Part shown: one piece after another, positions 6,739 to 12,714 of the stretch | Layout of the letters: each line of letters starts with the position of its first letter | Numbering within the stretch: the first letter of the stretch is position 1 | NCBI GenBank assembly: GCA_946183385.1 | Contig: CAMHBN010000027.1 | Location: 1-12,714 of the forward strand | DNA: 12,714 nucleotides | Source: an uncultured Ruminococcus sp. | GTDB taxonomy: Bacteria > Bacillota > Clostridia > Oscillospirales > Ruminococcaceae | Direction of reading: 5' to 3' | The notes under the pieces: model-generated | Seen by the model: only the letters and a program-made list of their open reading frames with translations | Told to the model about the DNA's origin: nothing | Databases searched by the model: none | Position numbers and translations under genes: made by a program

Positions 6739-6810
6739 GCGGGCGCACGATGTGCGTTCCCTACAGAACGGCTATGTTTATCCATGTAGGGGCGAACAGT
6801 GTTCGCCCGC
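6739..6810. repeat. Short palindromic (REP/MITE-like) repeat between cbiK and the next lipoprotein gene
   Basis: This 72-base element has terminal inverted repeats GCGGGCG/CGCCCGC (6739-6745, 6804-6810). Inside are CCCTACA (6759-6765) and TGTAGGG (6785-6791), an exact inverted pair. Each half is itself a hairpin: GCAC-GAT-GTGC on the left and GGGCGAAC-AGT-GTTCGCCC (6790-6808) on the right. The two halves are imperfect reverse complements of each other. From memory, GTAGGGGCGAACAGTGTTCG-like units are dispersed in many Ruminococcus and Faecalibacterium genomes. Here it lies inside an operon, where it may stabilise or separate messages. Confidence 0.7.
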
Positions 6811-6832
6811 AAATTTTATACAGGAGAAAAAT

Positions 6833-7771
6833 ATGAAAAAGACTATCATCGCAGTATCGCTTATCGCGGCTTTAGCTCTCACATCGTGCGGAGCCGAGAG
6901 CTCATCGTCCGAGCAGACCACCGTCCGGACCACGACAGCCGCAGCAACTACATCAGAGGCAACTACCGAGCCGACTACAGAACCGACTACGGAGGTGCAG
7001 ACCGAGCACGAGACAGCTCCGCAGAATGAGGTCGGCTATGAGGGAATGACCGCTGTCACGGCGGACGCACTCAATGAGGGAGACTACCATATCTCCGTGG
7101 ATTCGAGCTCGTCTATGTTCAAGATAGCTGATTGTATCCTCCACGTGAGCGGCGGCTCTATGACTGCCGATATCATCATCGCGAGCAAGTCCTACGACGC
7201 TCTCTTCATGGGCACCGAGGACGAGGCAGGAGCAGCTTCCGAGAGCGAGCGTATCGGCTACACCGTGAACGAGGAGGAGCAGTCCGTGTTCGTTGTGCCC
7301 GTCGAGGCTCTCGACAAGGAGATACAGTGCGCGGCTCTCAGTGCAAAGAAGCAGGAGTGGTACGGGCGCACGCTCGTTTTCCGCGCGGATTCGCTCCCCG
7401 ATGAGGCTTTCGCAGAGGCGAGATACGCAACCGTTTCTTCGCTCGGCATCGAGGACGGCGAGTACACCGCAGATGTGAAGCTTGAGGGCGGCTCGGGCAA
7501 GGCTTCCGTTGAGTCTCCTGCGGCGCTCACAATAAAGGACGGCAAAGCGACTGCTAAAATTGTGTGGAGCAGTGACAAGTACGACCAGATGGTAGTCGAG
7601 GACGGCGTGTTCCTCCCGACTGTCACCGACGGGCACTCCGTTTTCGAGATACCAGTTATGGGCTTCGACTACAGAATGCCCGTTCAGGCTGAGACTACTG
7701 CGATGAGCGAGCCGCATATGATAGATTACACGCTCAGCTTCGATTCCGCGACGATAAAGAAATGCGAATAA
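6833..7771 (+). CDS. Lipoprotein with two tandem beta-rich domains (NEAT-like at most), function unknown
   Basis: The 312-residue protein has a signal peptide with lipobox LTSC (Cys19), then a Ser/Thr/Glu/Pro-rich linker (about 21-66) with TTEP repeats. Two related domains of about 105-110 residues follow (about 78-188 and 204-308). Both share the pattern (E/D)GxYxxxV, hydrophobic strand-GG/DGxxTA-I/V, S-x-x-YD, then SVF-x-(V/I)PV, and end in T-L-x-F-x-(A/S)-(D/A). Examples are ADIIIASKSYDALFMG (112-127) against AKIVWSSDKYDQMVVEDG (241-258), and WYGRTLVF (176-183) against MIDYTLSF (296-303). The general layout resembles NEAT heme-binding domains, but I see no clear YxxxY heme motif. Its place between cbiK and btuF-like genes suggests a surface corrinoid, heme or cobalt carrier that hands over to the ABC transporter. 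ATG 6833 follows AGGAG (6822-6826); an ATG at 6752 lies inside the palindromic repeat and is rejected. Confidence 0.8.
   Translation: MKKTIIAVSLIAALALTSCGAESSSSEQTTVRTTTAAATTSEATTEPTTEPTTEVQTEHETAPQNEVGYEGMTAVTADALNEGDYHISVDSSSSMFKIADCILHVSGGSMTADIIIASKSYDALFMGTEDEAGAASESERIGYTVNEEEQSVFVVPVEALDKEIQCAALSAKKQEWYGRTLVFRADSLPDEAFAEARYATVSSLGIEDGEYTADVKLEGGSGKASVESPAALTIKDGKATAKIVWSSDKYDQMVVEDGVFLPTVTDGHSVFEIPVMGFDYRMPVQAETTAMSEPHMIDYTLSFDSATIKKCE
6962..6993 (+). repeat. 12-base tandem repeat encoding the TTEP linker
   Basis: Units ACTACCGAGCCG (6962-6973) and ACTACAGAACCG (6974-6985) plus a partial third (ACTACGGA) encode successive TTEP/TTEV units in the lipoprotein linker. The copies differ at synonymous or wobble sites, which suggests an old duplication. 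Confidence 0.6.
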
Positions 7772-8886
7772 GGAAGCTTTTTCCGCTGACCGCCGCTCTG
7801 CTGCTCGTTACAAGCTGCGGCAGGCAGCAGACTGGCGCGGAGCTCGGTGCTGTCGGCAGCATGGAGCTCAGATACGCCGAGCAGTTCAGCGTTGACTACC
7901 GCGCCGACGGGTGTGCCGTCGTCAGCATCGGCGAGGACAGCTTTCTCGTTGTGCCCGAGGACGTGGATGTCCCCGCGGACAGTGCGGGAATGACCGTCAT
8001 AAAGCAGCCCGTCGGAAACATCTACGTTGCCGCGAGCTCTGCTATGGATCTGTTCGACGGTCTGGGGGAGCTCGATAAGGTCGCGATGACCTCCACCACC
8101 GCCGCAAGCTGGAGCCTGCCCGCCATACGTGAAAAAGTCGAGGCGGGCGACATCGAATACATCGGAAAGTACAGCTCGCCCGACTACGAGTACCTCGTCG
8201 TCGAGAACTGCGGGCTCGCGGTCGAATCGACGATGATATACCACACTCCCGAGGTCAGGGAAAAGCTCGAAGCACTGGGCATTCCCGTGATGGTCGAGCG
8301 TTCGAGCTACGAGACTCACCCGCTCGGGCGAATGGAGTGGATGAAGCTGTACGGGCTCCTCACGGGCGACACCGAAGCCGCCGAGGAGCTGTTCGACGCC
8401 AAGACTAAGGCGTTCGGGGAGCTGTCCGTCGCTGATATCCCCGACAGAGAGCGCAAGACCGCCGCTTTCTTCTATATCACGTCGAGCGGCTATTTCAATA
8501 TCCGCAAGCCGAACGACTATGTCCCGAAGATGATAGAGCTCGCGGGCGGGCGGTACATCTTCACCGCCGATGACCTCAATATCGACGACAACGCGCTCTC
8601 CACGATGAACATTCAAACCGAGACCTTCTACGATATCGCGCGTGACGCCGATATCCTCATCTACAACAGCACCATTGACGGTGAGCTCGGCAGCATTGAC
8701 GAGCTCGTCGGGAAGTGCGGCGTGCTCGCCGACTTCAAGGCCGTCAAAAGCGGCGATGTGTGGTGCACGGGACAGAATATGTTCCAGCAGACCACGGGCG
8801 CGGCTGATATGATATGCGACCTCAACGCCGTTTTTACAGGCACTGCCGACGGCGCGGAGCTGACATATCTCCGCAAGCTTGACTGA
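7762..8886 (+). CDS. btuF: ABC transporter substrate-binding lipoprotein, BtuF/FecB-like (probable corrinoid)
   Basis: The 374-residue protein has a short signal peptide with lipobox VTSC (Cys19). It matches the periplasmic-binding fold used for cobalamin, heme and siderophores: an N-terminal lobe with VGNIYVAASSAMDLFDGLG (84-102) and a C-terminal lobe beginning about residue 190. HPLGRMEWMKLYGLLTGD (186-203) contains the Glu (192) that in BtuF/FhuD proteins usually docks onto permease arginines. The C-terminus has KSGDVWCTGQNMFQQ. The start overlaps the previous gene by 10 bases and has only a weak upstream purine run (ATAAAG), so translation is probably coupled. Ligand is inferred from the cobalamin riboswitch and the cbiK neighbour; heme or a siderophore is possible from sequence alone. 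Confidence 0.82.
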   Translation: MRIRKLFPLTAALLLVTSCGRQQTGAELGAVGSMELRYAEQFSVDYRADGCAVVSIGEDSFLVVPEDVDVPADSAGMTVIKQPVGNIYVAASSAMDLFDGLGELDKVAMTSTTAASWSLPAIREKVEAGDIEYIGKYSSPDYEYLVVENCGLAVESTMIYHTPEVREKLEALGIPVMVERSSYETHPLGRMEWMKLYGLLTGDTEAAEELFDAKTKAFGELSVADIPDRERKTAAFFYITSSGYFNIRKPNDYVPKMIELAGGRYIFTADDLNIDDNALSTMNIQTETFYDIARDADILIYNSTIDGELGSIDELVGKCGVLADFKAVKSGDVWCTGQNMFQQTTGAADMICDLNAVFTGTADGAELTYLRKLD

Positions 8887-8895
8887 GGTGACGCT

Positions 8896-9921
8896 ATGAA
8901 TAAAAAAAGAGCCGTCCGCTGGACGGTATGCTTCGCCGCGCTCACTCTGCTGACCGCGGCTTTTGCGGTGCTTGAGCTCGTCTGCGGAAGCACCGATATC
9001 GCGCTCTCCGACGTGTTCGGAGCTCTTACGGGCAGGGACAGCGGCAGTGCTGCGCATACGATAATCGCGGAGATACGCCTCCCGCGCACCATCGCCGCGG
9101 CTCTCCTCGGAGGAGCACTCTCCGTTTCGGGCTTTCTTCTGCAAAGCTTCTTCAACAACCCCATCGCGGGTCCCTACGTGCTCGGTATCTCGTCGGGCGC
9201 AAAGCTGACGGTCGCGCTCGCGATGATGCTCACGATGCAGAGCGGCATACTCCTCAGCTCGGCGGCTATGGTCGGGGCGGCGTTTGTCGGCTCGCTCATA
9301 TCCATGGGAGCTATTCTGCTGCTGTCCGGCAAGGTGAAGAATATGGCTCAGCTCATCATCGCGGGCGTGATGATAGGCTATATCTGCTCGGCGGTCACGG
9401 AGCTTGCAGTCACCTTCGCCGACGACGCCAATATCGTCAACCTCCACAACTGGTCGATGGGCAGCTTCTCGGGCATAAGCATGGACGACGTGACGGTCAT
9501 CGCTGTCATCGTAGCGGCGGCTGTAGCGGCGGCTTTTCTGCTCTCGAAGCCGATGGGCGCGTATCAGCTCGGCGAGAGCTATGCGCAGAATATGGGCGTG
9601 AACCTGAAGCTGTTCCGCCTTGCGCTGATACTGCTGTCAAGCGTGCTCTCCGCCTGTGTTACGGCGTTTGCGGGACCTGTATCCTTCGTGGGAGTTGCCG
9701 TACCGCACCTCGTCAAGAGCATTTTCGGCACGGTAAAGCCGATAGTCATAATCCCTGCCTCGTTCATCGGCGGAGCTGTGTTCTGCCTCGTCTGCGACCT
9801 AATCGCGCGTATGCTGTTTGCTCCCGTTGAGCTCAGCATAAGCACTGTCACAGCAGTTTTCGGAGCTCCCGTGGTCATCGCCGCGATGCTCAGACGACGC
9901 GGTCAGAAAAGAGGTGTCTGA
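8896..9921 (+). CDS. btuC: ABC transporter permease, BtuC/FecCD family
   Basis: The 341-residue integral membrane protein has the FecCD pattern of about ten hydrophobic segments. Signatures are RLPRTIAAALLGGALSVSGF (61-80), FFNNPIAGPYVLGISSGA (85-102), the GAYQLGESYAQNMGV coupling helix for the ATPase (221-235), and FAGPVSFVGVAVPHLVK (258-274). Two copies would form the pore with two copies of the ATPase encoded next. It starts 9 bases after the binding-protein stop, with GAGGTG at 8885-8890, and ends immediately before the ATPase start codon. It is paired with the binding protein and ATPase in the standard btuFCD order. Confidence 0.92.
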   Translation: MNKKRAVRWTVCFAALTLLTAAFAVLELVCGSTDIALSDVFGALTGRDSGSAAHTIIAEIRLPRTIAAALLGGALSVSGFLLQSFFNNPIAGPYVLGISSGAKLTVALAMMLTMQSGILLSSAAMVGAAFVGSLISMGAILLLSGKVKNMAQLIIAGVMIGYICSAVTELAVTFADDANIVNLHNWSMGSFSGISMDDVTVIAVIVAAAVAAAFLLSKPMGAYQLGESYAQNMGVNLKLFRLALILLSSVLSACVTAFAGPVSFVGVAVPHLVKSIFGTVKPIVIIPASFIGGAVFCLVCDLIARMLFAPVELSISTVTAVFGAPVVIAAMLRRRGQKRGV

Positions 9922-11010
9922 ATGAGCGGAGTTATACTTAAAGCAAGCGGGCTGTCGGTCGGCTACGGGAAAAAGGTCGTCGTGAGCGGGCTTGAGCTTG
10001 AGGTCAGCGCGGGGGAGATACTCACGCTGATAGGTCCCAACGGCGCGGGAAAATCCACAGTGCTCAGGAGCATTGCCGCACAGCTGCCGCTCATCGCGGG
10101 AACGGTTTCCCTGAACGGAAACGACATCGCCGCCATGAGCCTCGGCGACATCGCAAAGGCGCTTTCGATATGCTTCACCGACAGGATAACTGCCGAAAAA
10201 ATGACCTGTGAGGACGTCGTCTCGACTGGGCGCTATCCGTACACGGGAAGGCTCGGTATCCTCTCCGACGAGGACAGGGATATCGTCCGCGAGGCTATGG
10301 AGCTGACAGGCATTTCACACCTCGCCGACACCGATATCCGCTTTATCAGTGACGGTCAGCGTCAGACGGTAATGCTCGCGCGGGCTATCGCTCAGCAGCC
10401 GCAGGTGCTGATCCTCGACGAGCCGACCTCCTTCCTCGATATCAACAACAAGCTCCGCCTGCTCGGCATACTGAGAGAGCTCGCGCGGAGCAGAAATATC
10501 GCCGTCGTGCAGACGCTCCACGAGCTCGACCTCGCGCAGCGTTTCTCCGACCGTGTGCTCTGCATAAGGGACAACCGCGCAGACAGGCTCGGGACGCCCG
10601 AGGAGATATTCAGCGGGAGCTACATAAGCGAGCTCTACGGCATCACGAGCGGTACCTTCGAGCCGCTTTTCGGCATGGCTGAAGCGTCGAAAGTCAGCGG
10701 CGAGCCGCGGGTCTTCGTCATCGGCGGAGGCGGGACGGGTATACCCGTGTACCGCAGCTTGCAGCGTCAGGGCATACCGTTTGCCGCAGGTGTGATACAC
10801 GAAAACGATGTTGAATACCCCATTGCACGCGCTCTTGCGGCGGAGCTCGTCACGGAAAAGGCGTTCGAGCCGATAAGTCCCGAGAGCGTGGAAAAAGCTC
10901 TGGCGATAATAAAAAGGTGCGAAAAAGTCGTCTGCACCCTTGACGGGTTCGGGACTGTGAATATGGGAAATAAGCAGCTGCTTGAAAAGTCGGGATACGG
11001 CGGAAAATAA
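9922..11010 (+). CDS. btuD: ABC transporter ATPase, BtuD/FecE family, with extra C-terminal Gly-rich domain
   Basis: The 362-residue protein is about 100 residues longer than a usual BtuD/FecE ATPase. The ATPase domain (1-250) shows Walker A GPNGAGKST (38-46), the signature segment FISDGQRQTVMLARA (141-155; D replaces the first G of LSGGQ), Walker B VLILDEPTSFLD (162-173, catalytic Glu167) and the H-loop His200. Residues about 262-362 form a second domain starting PRVFVIGGGGTGIPVYRSLQ, with a Rossmann-like glycine-rich strand-turn-helix, followed by alternating strands and helices. I recall similar extensions on archaeal and some clostridial corrinoid-type ATPases; their role is unknown to me. 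ATG follows the permease stop directly, with GAGGTG at 9911-9916. Confidence 0.9.
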   Translation: MSGVILKASGLSVGYGKKVVVSGLELEVSAGEILTLIGPNGAGKSTVLRSIAAQLPLIAGTVSLNGNDIAAMSLGDIAKALSICFTDRITAEKMTCEDVVSTGRYPYTGRLGILSDEDRDIVREAMELTGISHLADTDIRFISDGQRQTVMLARAIAQQPQVLILDEPTSFLDINNKLRLLGILRELARSRNIAVVQTLHELDLAQRFSDRVLCIRDNRADRLGTPEEIFSGSYISELYGITSGTFEPLFGMAEASKVSGEPRVFVIGGGGTGIPVYRSLQRQGIPFAAGVIHENDVEYPIARALAAELVTEKAFEPISPESVEKALAIIKRCEKVVCTLDGFGTVNMGNKQLLEKSGYGGK

Positions 11011-11030
11011 TGTCGGTGAAATCGCTTTTG

Positions 11031-11087
11031 GCAGCCCTGTGTATATCACGGTAAAAAACGGATATATGCGGGGCTGCTTTTTATTTT
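11031..11087 (+). terminator. Strong intrinsic terminator of the transport operon
   Basis: A 16-bp stem pairs 11031-11046 (GCAGCCCTGTGTATAT) with 11062-11077 (ATATATGCGGGGCTGC), including three G-U pairs, around a 15-base loop. TTTTTATTTT follows at 11078-11087. It begins 20 bases after the ATPase stop codon. Confidence 0.93.
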
Positions 11088-11136
11088 GCATAAAGGAAAA
11101 AAGCGGGGGGCGAAATGCGTATTTTGTGCGAAAAAA

Positions 11137-11149
11137 TCACACATTGTGA
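11137..11149. promoter_or_regulatory. Candidate operator upstream of the xylanase promoter
   Basis: TCACA-CAT-TGTGA is an inverted repeat ending one base before the -35 box. Its place suits a regulator site. The arms are short (5 bp), so chance is possible. Confidence 0.3.
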
Positions 11150-11150
11150 G

Positions 11151-11179
11151 TTGACGATGTCGGTAGTATAATGTATAAT
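11151..11179 (+). promoter_or_regulatory. Consensus promoter of the xylanase gene
   Basis: TTGACG (11151-11156) and TATAAT (11174-11179) have the ideal 17-base spacing. A second TATAAT at 11167-11172 lies just upstream but would be only 10 bases from the -35. Transcription should start near 11186, giving a leader of about 45 bases. Confidence 0.87.
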
Positions 11180-11187
11180 GCGATTAG

Positions 11188-11217
11188 GGATTGTATATAA
11201 TCCAAATAAATATACAA
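11188..11217 (+). other. Possible alternative hairpins in the xylanase mRNA leader
   Basis: GGATT (11188-11192) can pair with AATCC (11199-11203), and TTGTATA (11191-11197) can pair instead with TATACAA (11211-11217). The two pairings exclude each other and the second ends just before the ribosome binding site AAGGGGA (11217-11223). Both are short and AT-rich, so regulation is only a possibility. Confidence 0.25.
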
Positions 11218-11230
11218 AGGGGAATTGATT

Positions 11231-12714
11231 ATGAAAAGGAAAATCGCAAGTGCTGTGACAGCGCTGGTGTGCGGTGCAGGCATGATGTCTTATATGCCGC
11301 TGCCTCCGTTTCAGGCGTCCGCGCAGGAGGTAGTCTCAAACACATTTGAGGATTCTTTCGGCGGCTGGTATGAGTACGGCGACTTTGTACAGCTTCACAG
11401 CGAAAGCGGTATCGGTACGGAAGCCACAAAGGGCATGAGAGTCACAGGACGTACCTCGCCCGATGACGGCGCCGCCTCCGACAAGAAATTCTATCTCAGC
11501 GGCGGTGAGCGCTACGACTACAGCGTCAAGGTGAAGAGCGATTCGGACGAGACTTTCCGCCTGTCGCTGAGCTATACCTGCGGCGGAGCGGAGCAAAGAA
11601 AGGAGCTTGCCTCTGCGAAAGCGAAGGCGGGCGAGTGGAAGGAAATGTCCGCAAAGTATAAGGCTCCCGCAGGCGCCGAGGATATGACGCTCATCATCAC
11701 TGCCGATTCAGCGAATGACTTCATCTTCGACGACGTTTCCGTCAAGGCTAAAAGGTCGGAGAATGCGGTCTGTGCCGCAGACGCGTCGCTGGGTCTGAAG
11801 GACGAATTTGCGGGCTATTTCCGCGTCGGAAACACGCTCAACGGCACCACTGTCAAGGATTCAAAGATAACCGCCGCGCTCCTGAAGGAGTACAACAGCG
11901 TCACCTGCCCGAACGAGATGAAGCCCGACTATACGCTCGTGCAGTCCACGTCCAAGGGCGACAATGTCGGTGTATCGCTGAAAAATGCTGCCGCTATCAT
12001 GGACTTCTGCTCGCAGCACCACATCGGTATGCGCGGTCATACTTTCGTATGGCACGCCCAGACTCCGTCGTGGTTCTTCAAGAAGGACTACAACGCCAAC
12101 AATGGCTGGGTCGATGAGGCTACTATGGACAAGCGCCTCGAAAGCTATATTTCGGGAATGTTCAAGGCTATAAAGGAGCAGTATCCCAACCTCGACCTCT
12201 ACGCTTACGACGTTGCGAACGAGTGTATCGCCAATACCGACAGGCTGTTCAATGTAAACGGCGCTGCCCGTGAACCCGGCGACGACAAGAAGGAGAGCGG
12301 AAAGTCCGCATGGGTACAGATATACAAGGACAACCACTACGTTGAGAAGGCGTTCAGGATAGCCAAGAAGTATGCTCCCGACGGATGTACTCTCTGCTAT
12401 AACGATTATAACGAATACTGGGACGGCAAGCAGAACGGTATCTATAACCTCTGCAAGCCGCTCTACGAAAAAGGTCTGCTCGATGCGATAGGAATGCAGT
12501 CACACGTATCTGCGACTGCGACGGGCTTCGGCGGCACAGATGCCTACGTCAAGGCTATGAAGCGCTTCCTCTCCATCGGCTGTGACGTTCAGATAACAGA
12601 GCTCGACGTCAACCGCAAGGGAAATGAGTTCTCCGACCAAGACCAAGCCAATAAGTACAAGGCTATATTCCAAGCGGCTGTTGACTGGAACAAGGAGCAT
12701 AAGGACAAGAACAG
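11231..12714 (+). CDS. Secreted GH10 endo-1,4-beta-xylanase with N-terminal CBM22-like module (3' end outside window)
   Basis: The frame stays open for 494 codons to the window end. Residues 1-31 are a signal peptide (basic start, hydrophobic core, cleavage after ASA). Residues about 34-172 form a beta-sandwich carbohydrate-binding module, opening NTFEDSFGGWYEYGD and ending FIFDDVSVKAK, best matching CBM22 (CBM4/9 is the alternative). The GH10 catalytic domain starts near 184 (SLGLKDEFAGYFRVGNTL). Signatures are MRGHTFVWHAQTPSWF (267-282), the acid/base Glu331 in YDVANE, NDYNEY (391-396) and the nucleophile Glu457 in QITELDV. Usual GH10 enzymes have WDVVNE where this has YDVANE. The enzyme would cut xylan backbones outside the cell. 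Downstream modules such as a dockerin cannot be judged. ATG 11231 follows AAAGGGGA (11216-11223). It has its own promoter and is unrelated to the B12 genes. Confidence 0.93.
   Translation, partial: MKRKIASAVTALVCGAGMMSYMPLPPFQASAQEVVSNTFEDSFGGWYEYGDFVQLHSESGIGTEATKGMRVTGRTSPDDGAASDKKFYLSGGERYDYSVKVKSDSDETFRLSLSYTCGGAEQRKELASAKAKAGEWKEMSAKYKAPAGAEDMTLIITADSANDFIFDDVSVKAKRSENAVCAADASLGLKDEFAGYFRVGNTLNGTTVKDSKITAALLKEYNSVTCPNEMKPDYTLVQSTSKGDNVGVSLKNAAAIMDFCSQHHIGMRGHTFVWHAQTPSWFFKKDYNANNGWVDEATMDKRLESYISGMFKAIKEQYPNLDLYAYDVANECIANTDRLFNVNGAAREPGDDKKESGKSAWVQIYKDNHYVEKAFRIAKKYAPDGCTLCYNDYNEYWDGKQNGIYNLCKPLYEKGLLDAIGMQSHVSATATGFGGTDAYVKAMKRFLSIGCDVQITELDVNRKGNEFSDQDQANKYKAIFQAAVDWNKEHKDKN

Noticed and set aside
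6739..6810. CRISPR array or insertion sequence
   Set aside because: There are only two inverted half-units with no spacers of regular length, no cas genes and no transposase.
7726..9447. 573-residue open frame on the minus strand over the btuF and btuC genes
   Set aside because: The plus-strand frames encode clear FecB and FecCD proteins with family motifs; the antisense product is rich in His/Arg/Glu, has no recognisable motif and is explained by GC-rich third positions.

Overview
This window looks like part of a chromosome from a gut or rumen Clostridia bacterium, most like Ruminococcus and its relatives. The evidence is a GC-rich coding style with strong GGAGG-type ribosome binding sites, lipoproteins with Thr/Glu-rich linkers as in Gram-positive surface proteins, anaerobic-type cobalamin genes, and a secreted GH10 xylanase with a CBM22-like module. 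The organism assignment is inferred from gene content; no rRNA or other marker is present. All genes lie on the + strand.

Region 1 (1-5273) is the 3' part of a cobalamin (vitamin B12) biosynthesis operon in the order cobS (partial), short cobU-like, cobC, cbiB, cobD, cobQ/cbiP, cbiC. Neighbouring genes overlap by 4-10 bases (mostly ATGA junctions), each behind a clear Shine-Dalgarno, so they are probably translationally coupled. They cover late steps: aminopropanol phosphate synthesis and attachment, corrin amidation, lower-ligand assembly, and the precorrin-8 methyl shift.

Region 2 (5274-5689) has no gene but is dense in regulation. It holds a 12-bp inverted repeat overlapping the -35 box, a near-consensus promoter with extended -10 (TTGCAT-N17-TATAAT), a perfect 12-nt palindrome at the expected transcription start, a cobalamin riboswitch aptamer, and an intrinsic terminator that the riboswitch probably controls.

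Region 3 (5690-11087) is the riboswitch-controlled operon: a CbiK-type cobaltochelatase predicted to be an extracellular lipoprotein, a short palindromic repeat element, a lipoprotein with two tandem beta-rich domains that I do not firmly recognise (NEAT-like at most), then a BtuF/FecB-like binding protein, a BtuC/FecCD permease, and a BtuD/FecE ATPase with an unusual C-terminal domain of about 100 residues. A strong terminator closes it. The cell thus appears both to make B12 and to carry a surface corrinoid/tetrapyrrole capture and import system that B12 would repress. The extracellular chelatase plus the double-domain lipoprotein is the most interesting part of the window.

Region 4 (11088-12714) is a separate unit: a consensus promoter, a possible operator, a short leader and the start of a secreted GH10 endo-xylanase that runs off the window end.
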